Assembly: GCA_950097015.1 (NCBI GenBank)
Contig: CATNEN010000005.1
Span: 4,455,501 to 4,519,500 of the forward strand
Direction of reading: 5' to 3'
DNA from: Macrostomum hystrix
Taxonomy: Eukaryota > Platyhelminthes > Macrostomidae
DNA: 64,000 bases
Below are positions 1 to 11,592 of the stretch, piece after piece. The notes beneath the pieces are model-generated. The model had not been told where the DNA came from. It did not search any database and saw nothing but the letters and a program-made list of their open reading frames with translations. Within the stretch, counting starts at the first letter, position 1. Every line of letters starts with the position of its first letter. A program made the translations under genes and the position numbers.

Positions 1-628
1 CAAAAGCTTGCTGCTTAAGTGTCGTACTTACTGTTTTCTGTTTTTTATTATTGTCGATTCCGCGTTTCTTAGTTATATTCTAGATGAATAATATCAATGA
101 TTGATATGTCACACAATTGTATATTAGATTTTAGCCCCACTTAGAAGCATCTGACGGCTGCGTACGGCTGTTCAGTCCATGGACTGGGGGACGCCACACC
201 CACCCTCAATTACCCCAACTGATGCTGCTACCCATTTATCATTTTACTTAGGTTTAGTTAGAGATAATTAAAGACAAAATCAGTTGAATTAATTATTGAG
301 TCAGCACTGGCGCAAATGCTTTTCTTTGTTATATAAATGTTTATGATTACATATACATATATATATTACGTATGCTTCTGAGCTAATTTAAATACACCAC
401 TATTAGTTTACACTGTGTCTTGATTGTTACATTATTTTTTGCTAATTTCTATATCAAATAGCATACAGTCGAGTTAATTAGAGCACTGCAGAAATATTAT
501 TCCTTTTGTACTCTTTATAATGTCTACTGGCATACGTATCTCATCTCGTAACTATGCATTACCTTCAAACATTCCTGTCTGTCGTGTCTTTATTTGTCCG
601 TTTACATTATTCGCCCTTACAGCTGAGC
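1..628. other. non-coding, mostly unique sequence
   Basis: AT-rich sequence with no convincing reading frame. It contains the SINE piece described at 147-236. A second short stretch near 295-312 resembles the tail end of the same SINE family. Nothing else is recognised. Confidence 0.5.
147..236 (-). mobile_element. SINE family A, truncated copy
   Basis: This piece matches the body of two fuller copies at 26778-27060 and 32088-32340. It shares the block around cagtccatggactggggg and the following cacacccaccctcaat. The tRNA-like head is missing here, so it is a truncated copy lying antisense to the TBC gene. Confidence 0.7.
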
Positions 629-1155
629 TTCCTCTCTCATCCCTCATCTCATCTCTCATCCTTTATCTAATCTCTCATCCCTCATCTCATCTCTCATCCC
701 TTATCTTATCTCTCATCCCTAATCTCATCTCTCACCCTTTCTTATCTCTCATCCCTCATCTCATCTCTCATCCCTCATCTTATCTCTCATCCCTAATCTC
801 ATCTCTCACCCTTTCTTATCTCTCATCCCTCATCTCTCATCCCTCATCTTATCTCTCATCCCTAATCTCATCTCTCATCTCGCTTCTCATCTCTCATCCC
901 TTATCTCATCTCTCATCCCTTATCTTATCTCTTATCCCTAATCTCATCTCTCACCCTTTCTTATTTCTCATCCCTCATCTCATCTCTCATCCCTCATCTC
1001 ATCTCTCATCCCTAATCTCATCTCTCATCTCGCTTCTCATCTCTCATCCCTCATCTCATCTCTCATCCCTTATCTCATCTCTCATCTCGCTTCTCATCTC
1101 TCATCCCTTATCTAATCTCTCATCCCTCCTCTCATCTCTCATCTCGCTTTCTAGC
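629..1155. repeat. pyrimidine-rich minisatellite (about 18 bp unit)
   Basis: Tandem variants of ctcatctctcatccctcat, nearly all C/T/A on the + strand. The 225-codon frame reading through it is a product of the repeat and not a gene. Confidence 0.85.
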
Positions 1156-1582
1156 TCACACCCCTCTTGTAATCTCCCTTCTCACTCACAGGTTTAAATA
1201 GCTGGCATACGTGTTATAGTTGTCATGCTAGATCGACATTCGTAGCCTGCTTCCTCATTTATTTTCTTGTTTAAAAGGCTTAGCTATTTCTATTATAGTT
1301 GCCACACCCAGTTTGACATCCGTTTTCGTCCTCTCCCTCTATCTCCATCTCGTCTTATCAAATATTAGTTTTGTGCTATTCGAATCTCTTTAAGAACAAT
1401 CTCAATCAGCAAGGCGTGGTCAATCAAATTCTTTCAGCTGCTAGATATTTTCTGTTTTCTCATTCCTAGCCGCCTTGAAGCAATCTAGGCCAGTTTAAAT
1501 TAGTAGTTACTTTTCATGTCATTCGTTTTATTTGTTTAGTCTCTTTGTTAGATTTTTGTCAGAATTAGAAAATTTTCTTTCC
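1156..1582. other. non-coding spacer
   Basis: Unique AT-rich spacer between two arrays. I see no gene or RNA. It could include 5' untranslated or promoter sequence of the downstream TBC gene, but no clear core promoter is visible. Confidence 0.4.
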
Positions 1583-2262
1583 TGTATCGCCATTTTACTG
1601 TTACTCACCACTGTCAGTATCGCCATTCTACTGTCACTCTTCACTGTCACAGTATCGTAATTTTACTGTCACTCTTCACTGTCAGTATCGCCATTTCACT
1701 GTCACTCACCACTGTCACAGTATCGCCATTTTACTGTCACTCACCACTGTCACAGTATCGTCATTTTACTGTCACTCACCACTGTCACAGTATCGCCATT
1801 TTACTGTCGCTCACCACTGTCACAGTATCGTCATTTTACTGTCGCTCACCACTGTCACAGTATCGTCATTTTACTGTCACTCACCACTGTCACAGTATCG
1901 TCATTTTACTGTCACTCACCACTGTCACAGTATCGCCATTTTACTGACACTCACCACTGTCACAGTATCGTCATTTTACTGTCACTCACCACTGTCACAG
2001 TATCGTCATTTTACTGACACTCACCACTGTCACAGTATCGTCATTTTACTGTCACTCACCACTGTCACAGTATCGCCATTTTACTGTCACTCACCACTGT
2101 CACAGTATCGTCATTTTACTGTCGCTCACCACTGTCACAGTATCGTCATTTTACTGTCACTCACCACTGTCACAGTATCGTCATTTTACTGTCATCACCA
2201 CTGTCACAGTATCGCCATTTTACTGTCGCTCACCACTGTCACAGTATCGTCATTTTACTGTT
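1583..2262. repeat. 35-bp minisatellite
   Basis: About 19 copies of a 35-bp unit containing cagtatcgtcattttactgt, with c/t and a/t variants, ending about 190 bp before the TBC start codon. Confidence 0.9.
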
Positions 2263-2441
2263 GCCTCGTTTGTTTCGTGTAGAAGCGGTTTTGACTAGAT
2301 CAACAGTTTAAAACAAAATAGGCCGTAAAAAGCTTTGTGCACTACTTGTAGCCATCGGTTAGTAGCATAGTAGAGAAGTACTAAATAATGAAAAAAGTAG
2401 TCAATACGTCTATTAAAAAAACAGACTTCAGGTCTGACGAC

Positions 2442-2519
2442 ATGCGTCAAAGCGCATGCAGTCAGCAACAGCAGCAGCAGCAGCAGCAGCAGCGTCAACA
2501 ATTGAACTGTGCAGCATAA
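2442..2519 (+). promoter_or_regulatory. upstream ORF overlapping the TBC start
   Basis: An ATG at 2442 opens a 25-codon Gln-rich frame that overlaps the main ATG at 2456 in another frame. Its stop codon overlaps the second in-frame Met of the TBC protein (TAATG at 2517-2521). If the mRNA starts upstream, this arrangement could reduce initiation at 2456 and favour re-initiation at 2519. That is inference from sequence only. Confidence 0.4.
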
Positions 2520-3168
2520 TGCAAACAGATTCTGATCAGCGGCAAGGAACTGTAGGCAGTGATTTGTCTTCTAGTACACCAGCATCTCCATTGAGAAGCC
2601 TACCAAATGGTTTATCAGATAACAGTAGTCTATCGTCTATCGGTGCTCAGAACGATGACATTGTAGACGATGTAGATTTAGAGGCCACATTATGCGCCGC
2701 AGATTTGCAAGGCCCGGCTGTGGCAGCGGCCGAAGTGGCAGCAGCGACGGCTGCGACTTGCGCATCGGAAGAGCACAGTGCTCAAACGGTCGTGCATAGA
2801 TCGTACTCGTCGGTGTCTAGCAAACGATCCAGCACTGTCAGCCCCGCTTCGGCGGCGAGTCATCAGCGAAGCGCCAGCGATCTGCACGGCCTGCTAATGG
2901 CCAAATCTCTGTCTAGAAATGCCAGCCTAAAAGAGGATCAGCAGCAGCAGCAGCAGCTACAGCTGCCTAGCCACTACAGCGGTGTACTATTGAATCCCGC
3001 TGGCATTCAGCATTGTTCTTCGTTCTCCAGTTTGTCTTCTCTGGTTTCGGCATCAACCGAAATGTCCATGCCAGATGGTGACCGGATTTCTCTTCAGTTT
3101 GACTCAACTGGCTGCGGCGGTGGCAGTCCAGCTAGGAGACAGCAGCTGCAATGGCAGGCACAGCAGCT

Positions 3169-3204
<36 letters not shown>

Positions 3205-3295
3205 AAGTCTGTTGCACAAACTATTTGGTTGGAAAGAGAAATGGAGTCCCAGTTGTAACAATAGCCTGGCTAGCTCTGCTACTGACGGAAGACAG
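2456..3295 (+). CDS. TBC1D12/14: TBC1D12/14-like gene, exon 1 (N-terminal region)
   Basis: Encodes 280 residues: an Ala run near the start, Ser-rich segments, and two Gln runs, the second just before HKLFGWKEKW. Translation is taken from the ATG at 2456; the Met encoded at 2519 is an alternative. The exon ends at CAG before gtgatt, and the open frame then runs only six more codons. Gln/Ala runs come from CAG repeats and would vary in length between individuals. Confidence 0.82.
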
Positions 3296-6200
3296 GTGAT
3301 TATGCAGGCCTGATTTGTACTTTTAAGTACACAGTATAACCTCATGTTTAAATAATCTACCCTTTTGATATATATTAACAATCAAATCAGACATTAAAAA
3401 ATCCAGTTAGATATTTTGATAATCCAGTCAGATATATTTGATAATCCAGTCAGATATTTTGATAATCCAGTCAGATATACTGATAATTCTGTAAGATATT
3501 CCGATAATCCAGTTAGATGTTTTGTTAATCCAGTCAGATATTTTGATAATCCAGTCAGATATACTGATAATTCTGTAAGATATTCCGATAATCCAGTTAG
3601 ATGTTTTGTTAATCCAGTCAGATATTTTGATAATCCAGTCAGATATACTGATAATTCTGTAAGATATTCCGATAATCCAGTTAGATGTTTTGTTAATCCA
3701 GTCAGATATTTTGATAATCCAGTCAGATATACTGATAATTCTGTAAGATATTCCGATAATCCAGTTAGATGTTTTGTTAATCCAGTCAGATATTTTGATA
3801 ATCCGATTAGATATAACTGATAATTCTGTAAGATATTCCGATAATCCAGTCAGATATTTTGATAATCCGATTAGATATAACTGATAATTCTGTAAGATAT
3901 TCCGATAATCCAGTCAGATATTTGATAATCCAGTCGGATATACTGATAATTCTGTAAGATATTCCGATAATCCAGTTAGATATTTTGTTAATCCAGTCAG
4001 ATATTTTGATTATACAGTTGGATATTTAATAATCCATTCAGTTATTCCGATAGTCCAATTAGATAATGTTATTAGAAATCAATTAGATACTTAGATACAA
4101 TACTCAACTAGGCTCTAGTTGTTATCATAAGTGGGCATGAAATCTTAACTCTGATACTTATTTTTAGTTTACGAAAAAATGCAAATCATGTTTATAAAAT
4201 AGTAGAACTGCAGGTTTTTCTCTTAATATGTAAGTTACCTGAGTTGTTTTTTTGGGGGGCGGTGTATAGATTGAGATAAGGAAATGAAAGGACACGATTT
4301 ATTCGGTGTCAGCATGTAATTTACAATTCCCTGGCCTTGGTCTCGTGCTAGTTTTCTCTCTCCACCACTCTCTTGTAAATGTACATTACTAGGTACAATG
4401 TACATTGGCGCAGTGTAACAAGTTGCTATCTACTGAATTAACTACCAGCAAAATTAAGTCAACGCTCTCGGTATATAAATTAGAGCTAAAATACTTTCAC
4501 TTCTACTGGTCAGTCTGTATAAATAGCTTCTCTTAGGAGCTTTCGCAACTCTATTAATCAGTGACTCGACTAAATTCTTCTAGATCCATCTATTTTAAGC
4601 TGTTATGAAATAATTAGAGTGTTCCTAAATAGACTTTTTATATTGTTATATTGTACAATCTATTTTGATCGATACTTTAATAATCGAAATTATTTATATT
4701 ATAAAACTCATATTGGCTAATCGAGATCGTGTAAGTTTGTTATAAGTTCAAATCTTAATCTGAGAGACACTATTTTTGTCCTCTGTCCACCCAAGACCCT
4801 TAATTACGTAGCTTTAACAGTAGAAATCCTGCCCAGGGTAAGACCACGGGACCCGAATGGCCACTTTCTCTAACGTGAAAGTCCACCATCTGGATCGAAA
4901 TTTTCTCCTCTTTTTTTACGCTGAACTAGCTTTCAAAGCCAAATACGAGTCAAAGTCGTCGAGATATAATCAACGATTATTGTCGAAGACCCTGGTGATA
5001 ATTACAAGTAACATTGGTCTGTATTAAATTTTTGGCGAATCCATATTGGTTCAGAAATATAAAAATAAACGATATAATCAACACAATATAGTCAACAATA
5101 GTAGCCGACATGGTTTCATGATACAAATTTTGTAGGCAGACCGTTTTTTGCCAAATTTTTGTGGTTTTTGCCACCAGACACCCCGATCTACTGTTAAATT
5201 AAACCAGCCGGAATAAAAACTTCCAAGCATCACCAGTTAATAACCTGTCAATCAACTGGTAATCACCTGTCAATTACCTCTACCTGCAGGTGTCTACCCT
5301 GGGCCTGATCGCCGTGGATCGGCCGTCTGGAGCCCCGCCGAAGGATCTCAGCGAGCTGGCCAAGCATCAGCGCGAATACCAGGAGATGCTGCGCAACGCT
5401 CAACGCCGCGAAGTTGACGATCAGCTGCGGCGCAGAAAGGACAGCGACAAGAACCGGCGGCTGGAGAATCAGGCACAGAAACTCATCGACACCTGGCAGA
5501 AGAAGGTCAGACACTGCACACTATCGTCTGTCTGTCTCTCCATCTGCCTGTCTCACTGTCTGTCCGTCTGTCTCTCTATTTGTCTGTCTGTCTGTCTATC
5601 TCAGTGTGTCTCTCACTGCCTGTCTCTCACTGCCTGTCTCTCACTGCCTGTCTCTCACTGCCTGTCTCTCACTGCCTGTCTCTCACTGCCTGTCTCTCAC
5701 TGCCTGTCTCTCACTGCCTGTCTCTCACTGTCTGTCTCTCACTGCCTGTCTGTCTCTGTGTGTCTCTCACTGCCTGTCTCTCACTGCCTGTCTCTCACTG
5801 CCTGTCTCTCACTGTCTGTCTCTCACTGCCTGTCTCTCACTGCCTGTCTCTCACTGCCTGTCTCTCACTGCCTGTCTCTCACTGCCTGTCTGTCTCTGTG
5901 TGTCTCTCACTGCCTGTCTCTCTCTCTCACTGCCTGTCTCTCACTGCCTGTCTGTCTCTGTGTGTCTCTCACTGCCTGTCTGTCTCTGTGTGTCTCTCAC
6001 TGCCTGCCTGTCTCTGTGTGTCTCTCACTGCCTGTCTGTCTCTGTGTGTCTCTCACTGCCTGTCTCTCACTGCCTGTCTGTCCGTCCGTCTCTCTGTCTG
6101 TCTGTCTGTCTCTCACCTTCTGTCTGTCTCTGTGTGTCTCTAACTGTCTCTCCATCTGTCTGCATCTCAGTAATATGCTTTAAAACCAGTATTTGTGTAC

Positions 6201-8856
6201 TAATAGACATAAATAAGTGCAGATCACACACTATCACTGGGTGGTCGGTTTTAGGGCGTATTTATTCTACAGCTTGATACAATTTCCCTAAAGTAGTTCA
6301 AAAATATATGCTGAAATTTCTGCGCACAACTATCTATCACCATGCCGACAATGCATTCAAGTGAAGAAATGATTCGTTGCTTGTTTGCCTCTGGAAAAAA
6401 AATTCTTCAGAAAATTGCGCATTAAACTATTTTACTGGTTTGCTTACTTTAAAGTTGCCACTTATCTAGAAAAATTTGCACTTTCTTTAAATATTCGGCT
6501 TGATGCAATTGATAATAGAAATTAATTTATTTTCAACGACTAGAATTAAACTATAATGGTCACTTAGTCACTCATTTGATTTCATTTTCTGTAACAGTGC
6601 ATCTTATAGAAAGTATTGCAGTTTCTTTAACGACTCAGACGCTTCTCAGTCGGCTCAAACGCTTCTCAAGCGACTCAAACGCTTCTCAAGCGACTCAGAC
6701 ACTTCTCAAGCGACTCAAACGTTTCTCTAACGGCTCAGACGCTTCTCAAGCGACTGAAACGTTTCTCTAACGGCTCAGACGCTTCTCTAACGACTCAGAC
6801 ACTTCTCAAGCGACTCAAACGCTTCTCAAACGACTCAAACGTTTCTCTAACGGCTCAGACGCTTCTCTAACGACTCAGACACTTCTCAAGCGACTCAAAC
6901 GCTTCTCAAGCGACTCAAACGTTTCTCTAACGGCTCAGACACTTCTCAAGCGACTCAAACGTTTCTCTAACGGCTCAGACGCTTCTCAAGCGACTGAAAC
7001 GTTTCTCTAACGGCTCAGACGCTTCTCTAACGACTCAGACACTTCTCAAGCGACTCAAACGCTTCTCAAACGACTCAAACGTTTCTCTAACGGCTCAGAC
7101 GCTTCTCTAACGACTCAGACACTTCTCAAGCGACTCAAACGCTTCTCAAGCGACTCAAACGTTTCTCTAACGGCTCAGACACTTCTCAAGCGACTCAAAC
7201 GTTTCTCTAACGGCTCAGACGCTTCTCAAGTGACTGAAACGTTTCTCTAACGGCTCAGACGCTTCTCTAACGACTCAGACACTTCTCAAGCGACTCAAAC
7301 GCTTCTCAAACGACTCAAACGTTTCTCTAACGGCTCAGACGCTTCTCTAACGACTCAGACACTTCTCAAGCGACTCAAACGCTTCTCAAGCGACTCAAAC
7401 GTTTCTCTAACGACTCAAACGCTTCTCTAACGACTCAGACACTTCTCAAGCGACTCAAACGTTTCTCTAACGACTCAGACACTTCTCAAGCGACTCAAAC
7501 GTTTCTCTAACGGCTCAGACACTTCTCAAGCGACTCAAACGTTTCTCTAACGGCTCAGACACTTCTCAAGCGACTCAAACGTTTCTCTAACGGCTCAGAC
7601 ACTTCTCAAGCGACTCAAACGTTTCTCTAACGGCTCAGACGCTTCTCAAGCGACTGAAACGTTTCTCTAACAGCTCAGACGTTTCTCTAACGCCTCAAAC
7701 GTTTTTCTAGCGACTCAAACGCTTCTCAAGCGACTCGAACGCTTCTCAAACGACTCTAACGTTTCTCTAACGGCTCAAGCGCTTCTCAAACGACTCAGAC
7801 GCTTGCAACATTTAAGCATATTTTATTTTTATCATTCTATTAACAAATTATCTAAACTTCTGGACAATATTACCACCTTCCCAGGTGTTGCCCAACTGGC
7901 AGGAGTTCACTAGCCGCGAGCCTAAAAAGTTTCGCGATCTGTGCTGGCACGGCGTGCCAAGCAAGCTCAGACCGCAGGTCTGGTTTCGCCTACTTGGCAA
8001 CGAGCTGAGAATCACCGAGGAATTATTCGACATTCACGTCACCAGAGCCAGAGATATGGCTGAGAAGCAGCAATTGAAACGAACTGGCAACAACGGTATT
8101 CCTTCGTCGTCTTCTTCGTCATCCGATATCGTAGAGCGGACAGCGGAGATGAATTCTTTGAAGCTAATATCGCTGGATGTCAGCCGAACCCTGCCAGACA
8201 TTAAGCTATTTCAACGCGGTGGGCCTTATCACGATCGACTATTCGACCTGTTGGCAGCCTATGCCAGCTTCTCGCCGGACACTGGCTACGTACAGGGCAT
8301 GTCCTTCATCTGCGCTGTCTTGCTGCTCAACTGCTCGTCTGATTATTGCGCCTTCGTCTCATTTGCCAATCTGTTAAGCAGGCCCTGTCTTAGGGCGCAT
8401 TATCGATTCGACGAGCGCCACATGCGAGCGTACGAGCTCACATTTGAAGCCTTACTAGGTGAAAATCTGCCAAGATTGTTGAAACACTTTCAATTGCACG
8501 ATTTCCATATGCGGCCGATCCTAACTGACTGGGTATTCACTGTGTTCGCCAAGAATCTGCCCTACGATCTGGCCTGCCGAATCTGGGATATGTTTGTCCA
8601 CGATGGTGACGCATTCTTGTACAGAGCAGCTCTAGGTGTGCTCAGACTGCACGAGACGCGCCTATTAAGCATGGACTATAGCCAGATGATGGAACTATTG
8701 AAGAACCCGCTGCCAGATTTGGACACCGAGTCTCTGTTTGACAATGTGAAAGCTATCGCTATGCGATTGGATAGTCGAGATCCAATGGATTTTGCTGCTC
8801 TATTTGAACAGTGCCTACAAGATCTGAACAGTGATAGAGCATCTCTATCTTCTTGA
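2456..8856 (+). CDS. TBC1D12/14: TBC1D12/TBC1D14-like Rab GTPase-activating protein (whole gene, 3 exons)
   Basis: The spliced gene joins 2456-3295, 5290-5505 and 7885-8856, with both introns in phase 0, giving 675 aa. Residues 1-280 are low-complexity Ser/Gln-rich. Residues about 290-352 match the conserved linker of TBC1D12/14 (RPSGAPPK, then REYQEM and a charged helix). The TBC domain follows from LPNWQEF. The two catalytic fingers are present: IxxDxxR (ISLDVSR, Arg about 453) and YxQG (YVQG, Gln about 489), so GAP activity is likely intact. Known relatives act on endosomal/Rab11 membranes and in autophagy. The closest substitute reading would be another TBC family, but the linker and the NWQEF junction favour TBC1D12/14. 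A possible AATAAA lies at 9089-9094. Each intron is filled with minisatellite. Confidence 0.93.
3395..4060. repeat. 21-bp minisatellite with 84-bp higher-order period, TBC intron 1
   Basis: Variants of gataatccagtcagatattt repeated about 30 times. Blocks of four variants recur every 84 bp between about 3519 and 3800. Open frames across it are artefacts. Confidence 0.9.
4061..5289. other. TBC intron 1, non-repeat part
   Basis: AT-rich intronic sequence ending in the acceptor ctgcag at 5284-5289. I see no gene, RNA or element in it. Confidence 0.6.
5290..5505 (+). CDS. TBC1D12/14: TBC1D12/14-like gene, exon 2
   Basis: Starts after ctgcag with GTG (Val, not a start codon) and ends at AAG before gtcaga. 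It encodes 72 residues including RPSGAPPKDLSELAKHQREY and a basic helix. This is the conserved segment that precedes the TBC domain in vertebrate TBC1D12 and TBC1D14. If the intron were retained, translation would run into a Cys/Leu/Ser repeat. Confidence 0.88.
5517..6175. repeat. 14-bp minisatellite (tgcctgtctctcac), TBC intron 2
   Basis: Begins about 10 bp after the exon 2 donor. The units tgcctgtctctcac and tgtctctgtg repeat for some 650 bp. All three + frames are open because of the repeat, giving false Cys/Leu/Ser proteins. Confidence 0.9.
6176..6600. other. TBC intron 2 spacer between arrays
   Basis: AT-rich unique spacer. No feature is recognised. Confidence 0.5.
6610..7805. repeat. 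20-bp minisatellite with 240-bp higher-order repeat, TBC intron 2
   Basis: About 60 units of the form gtttctctaacggctcagac or cgactcaaacgcttctcaag. Twelve-unit blocks repeat almost identically at 6721, 6961 and 7201. In the sense orientation many units contain tctctaac followed by ctcag, resembling a branch point plus 3' splice site. Confidence 0.92.
7885..8856 (+). CDS. TBC1D12/14: TBC1D12/14-like gene, exon 3 (TBC domain)
   Basis: Starts after ttcccag and runs to the stop TGA at 8854-8856. It encodes the whole catalytic domain on one exon: GVPSKLRPQVW, a Ser-rich insert, ISLDVSR, GGPYHDRLF, TGYVQGMSF, the LTDWVFTVFAKNLPYDLACRIWD helix region and GVLRLHE. All hallmark positions of the family can be seen. 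Confidence 0.95.
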   Translation: MLPNWQEFTSREPKKFRDLCWHGVPSKLRPQVWFRLLGNELRITEELFDIHVTRARDMAEKQQLKRTGNNGIPSSSSSSSDIVERTAEMNSLKLISLDVSRTLPDIKLFQRGGPYHDRLFDLLAAYASFSPDTGYVQGMSFICAVLLLNCSSDYCAFVSFANLLSRPCLRAHYRFDERHMRAYELTFEALLGENLPRLLKHFQLHDFHMRPILTDWVFTVFAKNLPYDLACRIWDMFVHDGDAFLYRAALGVLRLHETRLLSMDYSQMMELLKNPLPDLDTESLFDNVKAIAMRLDSRDPMDFAALFEQCLQDLNSDRASLSS

Positions 8857-9248
8857 TTCTCTCGCTTACTCAATTCATTGGAAGCTCTCTTTTTGTGATG
8901 ATTTTTCTATTTCCGTATATGTTTCAACTGCTCTACTTATAGTAAGCTGCTTTAAAGGAAATGATCAAGTGAAGTTAAAGTTTGCAGTAATGCTTGTCAA
9001 TCTACCCTGGAAAATTTAATGTATGTATCCCTCTTTTGCCCTAGGCGAGTGTCTATGTAACGCATGTTTTCATTTATTTCCCTAGGTGAATAAATCATTT
9101 ATTTCCCGCTGCCCCGTGGGCTGATAAATTCGAGACAACAACCATAGACTAACAAAATTATACTTTTCATTTTTATTACTTAATTTTTCTAGTTCTTTAG
9201 TACTTTAGTTCCCATTGACTTTTTGCTAGTTTGCCCGTGGCAATTACG
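8857..9248. other. 3' flank of the TBC gene
   Basis: Unique AT-rich sequence and presumed 3' untranslated region. It holds AATAAA at 9089-9094 and one CCATAGAC octamer at 9142-9149. A block near 9006-9045 resembles the ends of the foldback element that follows. Confidence 0.4.
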
Positions 9249-9391
9249 GGGGATACATACCATATTTCCAGATTATTTTGTTGTTTGGAGGCAAAGGAAC
9301 TCGGTGTCTCGATCATTCAATAATCGAGACACCTCGAGCCTTTGCCCGCTAGACAACAAAATAAATGGGAAATATTATACATGTATTCCCC
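9249..9391. mobile_element. foldback element (long imperfect hairpin)
   Basis: An imperfect palindrome of about 140 bp. The left arm, starting ggggatacataccatatttc, pairs with the right arm ending acatgtattcccc. The centre is the perfect stem ggtgtctcgat / atcgagacacc. Such hairpins are typical of miniature foldback transposons. No coding capacity. Confidence 0.6.
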
Positions 9392-10322
9392 GTTTGCCCG
9401 CCAACGCAGTCTGTCTTAAAGCATTGCATTTATTCGCCCCGGGAAATAAATGATTTATGGACCGTTTACCATAGACAACTCACAGACGTTTGTGACTCGG
9501 TGCGACATTCATTGACCTCGGCTTCGACTCGGTCAATAAATTTGCGCCTCGAGCCTTCCACCCTAGGGAGCCGAAATGAATGGGAAATATTATACATTTA
9601 TTCCACAGTTTAATGTCGCCGGACCAGAAAAATATTCATCTGTCCTGGCTAGAAAAATTTCAACGGCCGAATAAGTAAATTTATCTGGTCTATGGGTCAA
9701 TGTGGGGAATAAATATTTTTTGATGTATATATCACATGCATATATATTGAACATGTCGATTCTTTTTGTCTGCCGTTCATAGTAAAAAATGCACACACTG
9801 ATCTGCGCACATGTAGGTAAATTTAAATTCCCCACACGAACGCACACAAACGAAAAGTAGATTAGCACTTTACACACTTCACCGCAACTCGCTTAACGCA
9901 TAGCATCTAGCGGAAACATTGTATTTATTTAATAAACTAACTTTTTTTAAGTCTACGCTTTGTGTTACGTGTAGTTTTCAGTTGGCTGTGACTGTATGTA
10001 ATTTTTCTGTACTTATTGTGTATTCGTTTTTACCTGATCTATAATTACTACGATTAATATGATCTCAGACTGATAATTAAGACTCCACTTTTTAGAACAC
10101 TGTGCAACTATTCTCTCTGTCGCTAAATTAGCTCACGATTTTTTCATTGAAATAAGTTTTTTGTGCCTTCCATCACTGAGCTGTCACCGCATTGTAGCTG
10201 CTTGCATTCACTTCAACTGATGCTCATCTCGTATATCATTTGTTGCGTCTAAGATGATTTCAATCAGTTATTATTTTAAATCCTGGGATTGCTGGTAAAA
10301 ACTTTTAGTTACAAAGCTACCT
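9392..10322. other. intergenic sequence with element remnants
   Basis: The first 220 bp repeat parts of the adjacent foldback element: gggaaatattatacatttat recurs near 9581, and another Glu/Arg-free palindromic core lies near 9500-9560. CCATAGAC octamers lie at 9469 and, inverted, at 9688. The remainder is AT-rich with nothing recognised. Confidence 0.45.
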
Positions 10323-11592
10323 ATCTTTAGACTTCGCCTGTATCGACCTGTCTTTAGTCTTCACCTGTATCGACCTGTCTTTAGTCTTCACCTGTATCGA
10401 CCTGTCTTTAGTCTTCACCTGTATCGACCTGTCTTTAGTCTTCACCTGTATCGACCTGTCTTTTGTCTTCACCTGTATCGACCTGTCTTTAGTCTTCGCC
10501 TGTATCTACCTGTCTTTAGTCTTCACCTGTATCGACCTGTCTTTAGTCTTCACCTGTATCTACCTGTCTTTAGTCTTCACCTGTATCGACCTGTCTTTAG
10601 TCTTCACCTGTATCGACCTGTCTTTAGTCTTCACCTGTATCGACCTGTCTTTAGTCTTTACCTGTACCTACCTGTCTTTAGTCTTTACCTGTACCTACCT
10701 GTCTTTAGTCTTTACCTGTACCTACCTGTCTTTAGTCTTTACCTGTACCTACCTGTCTTTAGTCTTTACCTGTACCTACCTGTCTTTAGTCTTCACCTGT
10801 ACCTACCTGTCTTTAGTCTTCACCTGTACCTACCTGTCTTTAGTCTTCACCTGTACCTACCTGTCTTTAGTCTTCACCTGTATCGACCTGTCTTTAGTCT
10901 TCACCTGTATCGACCTGTCTTTAGTCTTTACCTGTACCTACCTGTCTTTAGTCTTTACCTGTACCTACCTGTCTTTAGTCTTTACCTGTACCTACCTGTC
11001 TTTAGTCTTTACCTGTACCTACCTGTCTTTAGTCTTTACCTGTACCTACCTGTCTTTAGTCTTCACCTGTACCTACCTGTCTTTAGTCTTCACCTGTACC
11101 TACCTGTCTTTAGTCTTCACCTGTACCTACCTGTCTTTAGTCTTCACCTGTACCTACCTGTCTTTAGTCTTCACCTGTACCTACCTGTCTTTAGTCTTTA
11201 CCTGTACCTACCTGTCTTTAGTCTTCACCTGTACCTACCTGTCTTTAGTCTTCACCTGTACCTACCTGTCTTTAGTCTTCACCTGTACCTACCTGTCTTT
11301 AGTCTTCACCTGTACCTACCTGTCTTTAGTCTTCACCTGTACCTACCTGTCTTTAGTCTTCACCTGTACCTACCTGTCTTTAGTCTTCACCTGTACCTAC
11401 CTGTCTTTAGTCTTCACCTGTACCTACCTGTCTTTAGTCTTCACCTGTATCTACCTGTCTTTAGTCTTTACCTGTATCTACCTTTCTTTAGTCTTCACCT
11501 GTATCGACCTGTCTTTAGTCTTCACCTGTATCGACCTGTCTTTTGTCTTCACCTGTAACTACCTGTCTTTAGTATTCACCTGTCTCTACCTT
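10323..11592. repeat. 27-bp minisatellite between convergent genes
   Basis: About 47 units containing acctgtctttagtcttcacc with tatcg, tacct or tatct variants. Blocks of variants are themselves duplicated (compare 10640-10860 with 10925-11150). On the - strand each unit carries acaggtgaag or acaggtaggt, which resemble splice donors. Confidence 0.92.

Noticed and set aside
5290-6277. Cys/Leu/Ser-rich frames of 187-297 codons
   Set aside because: They are the 14-bp array after the TBC exon 2 donor. Only 5290-5505 is coding.
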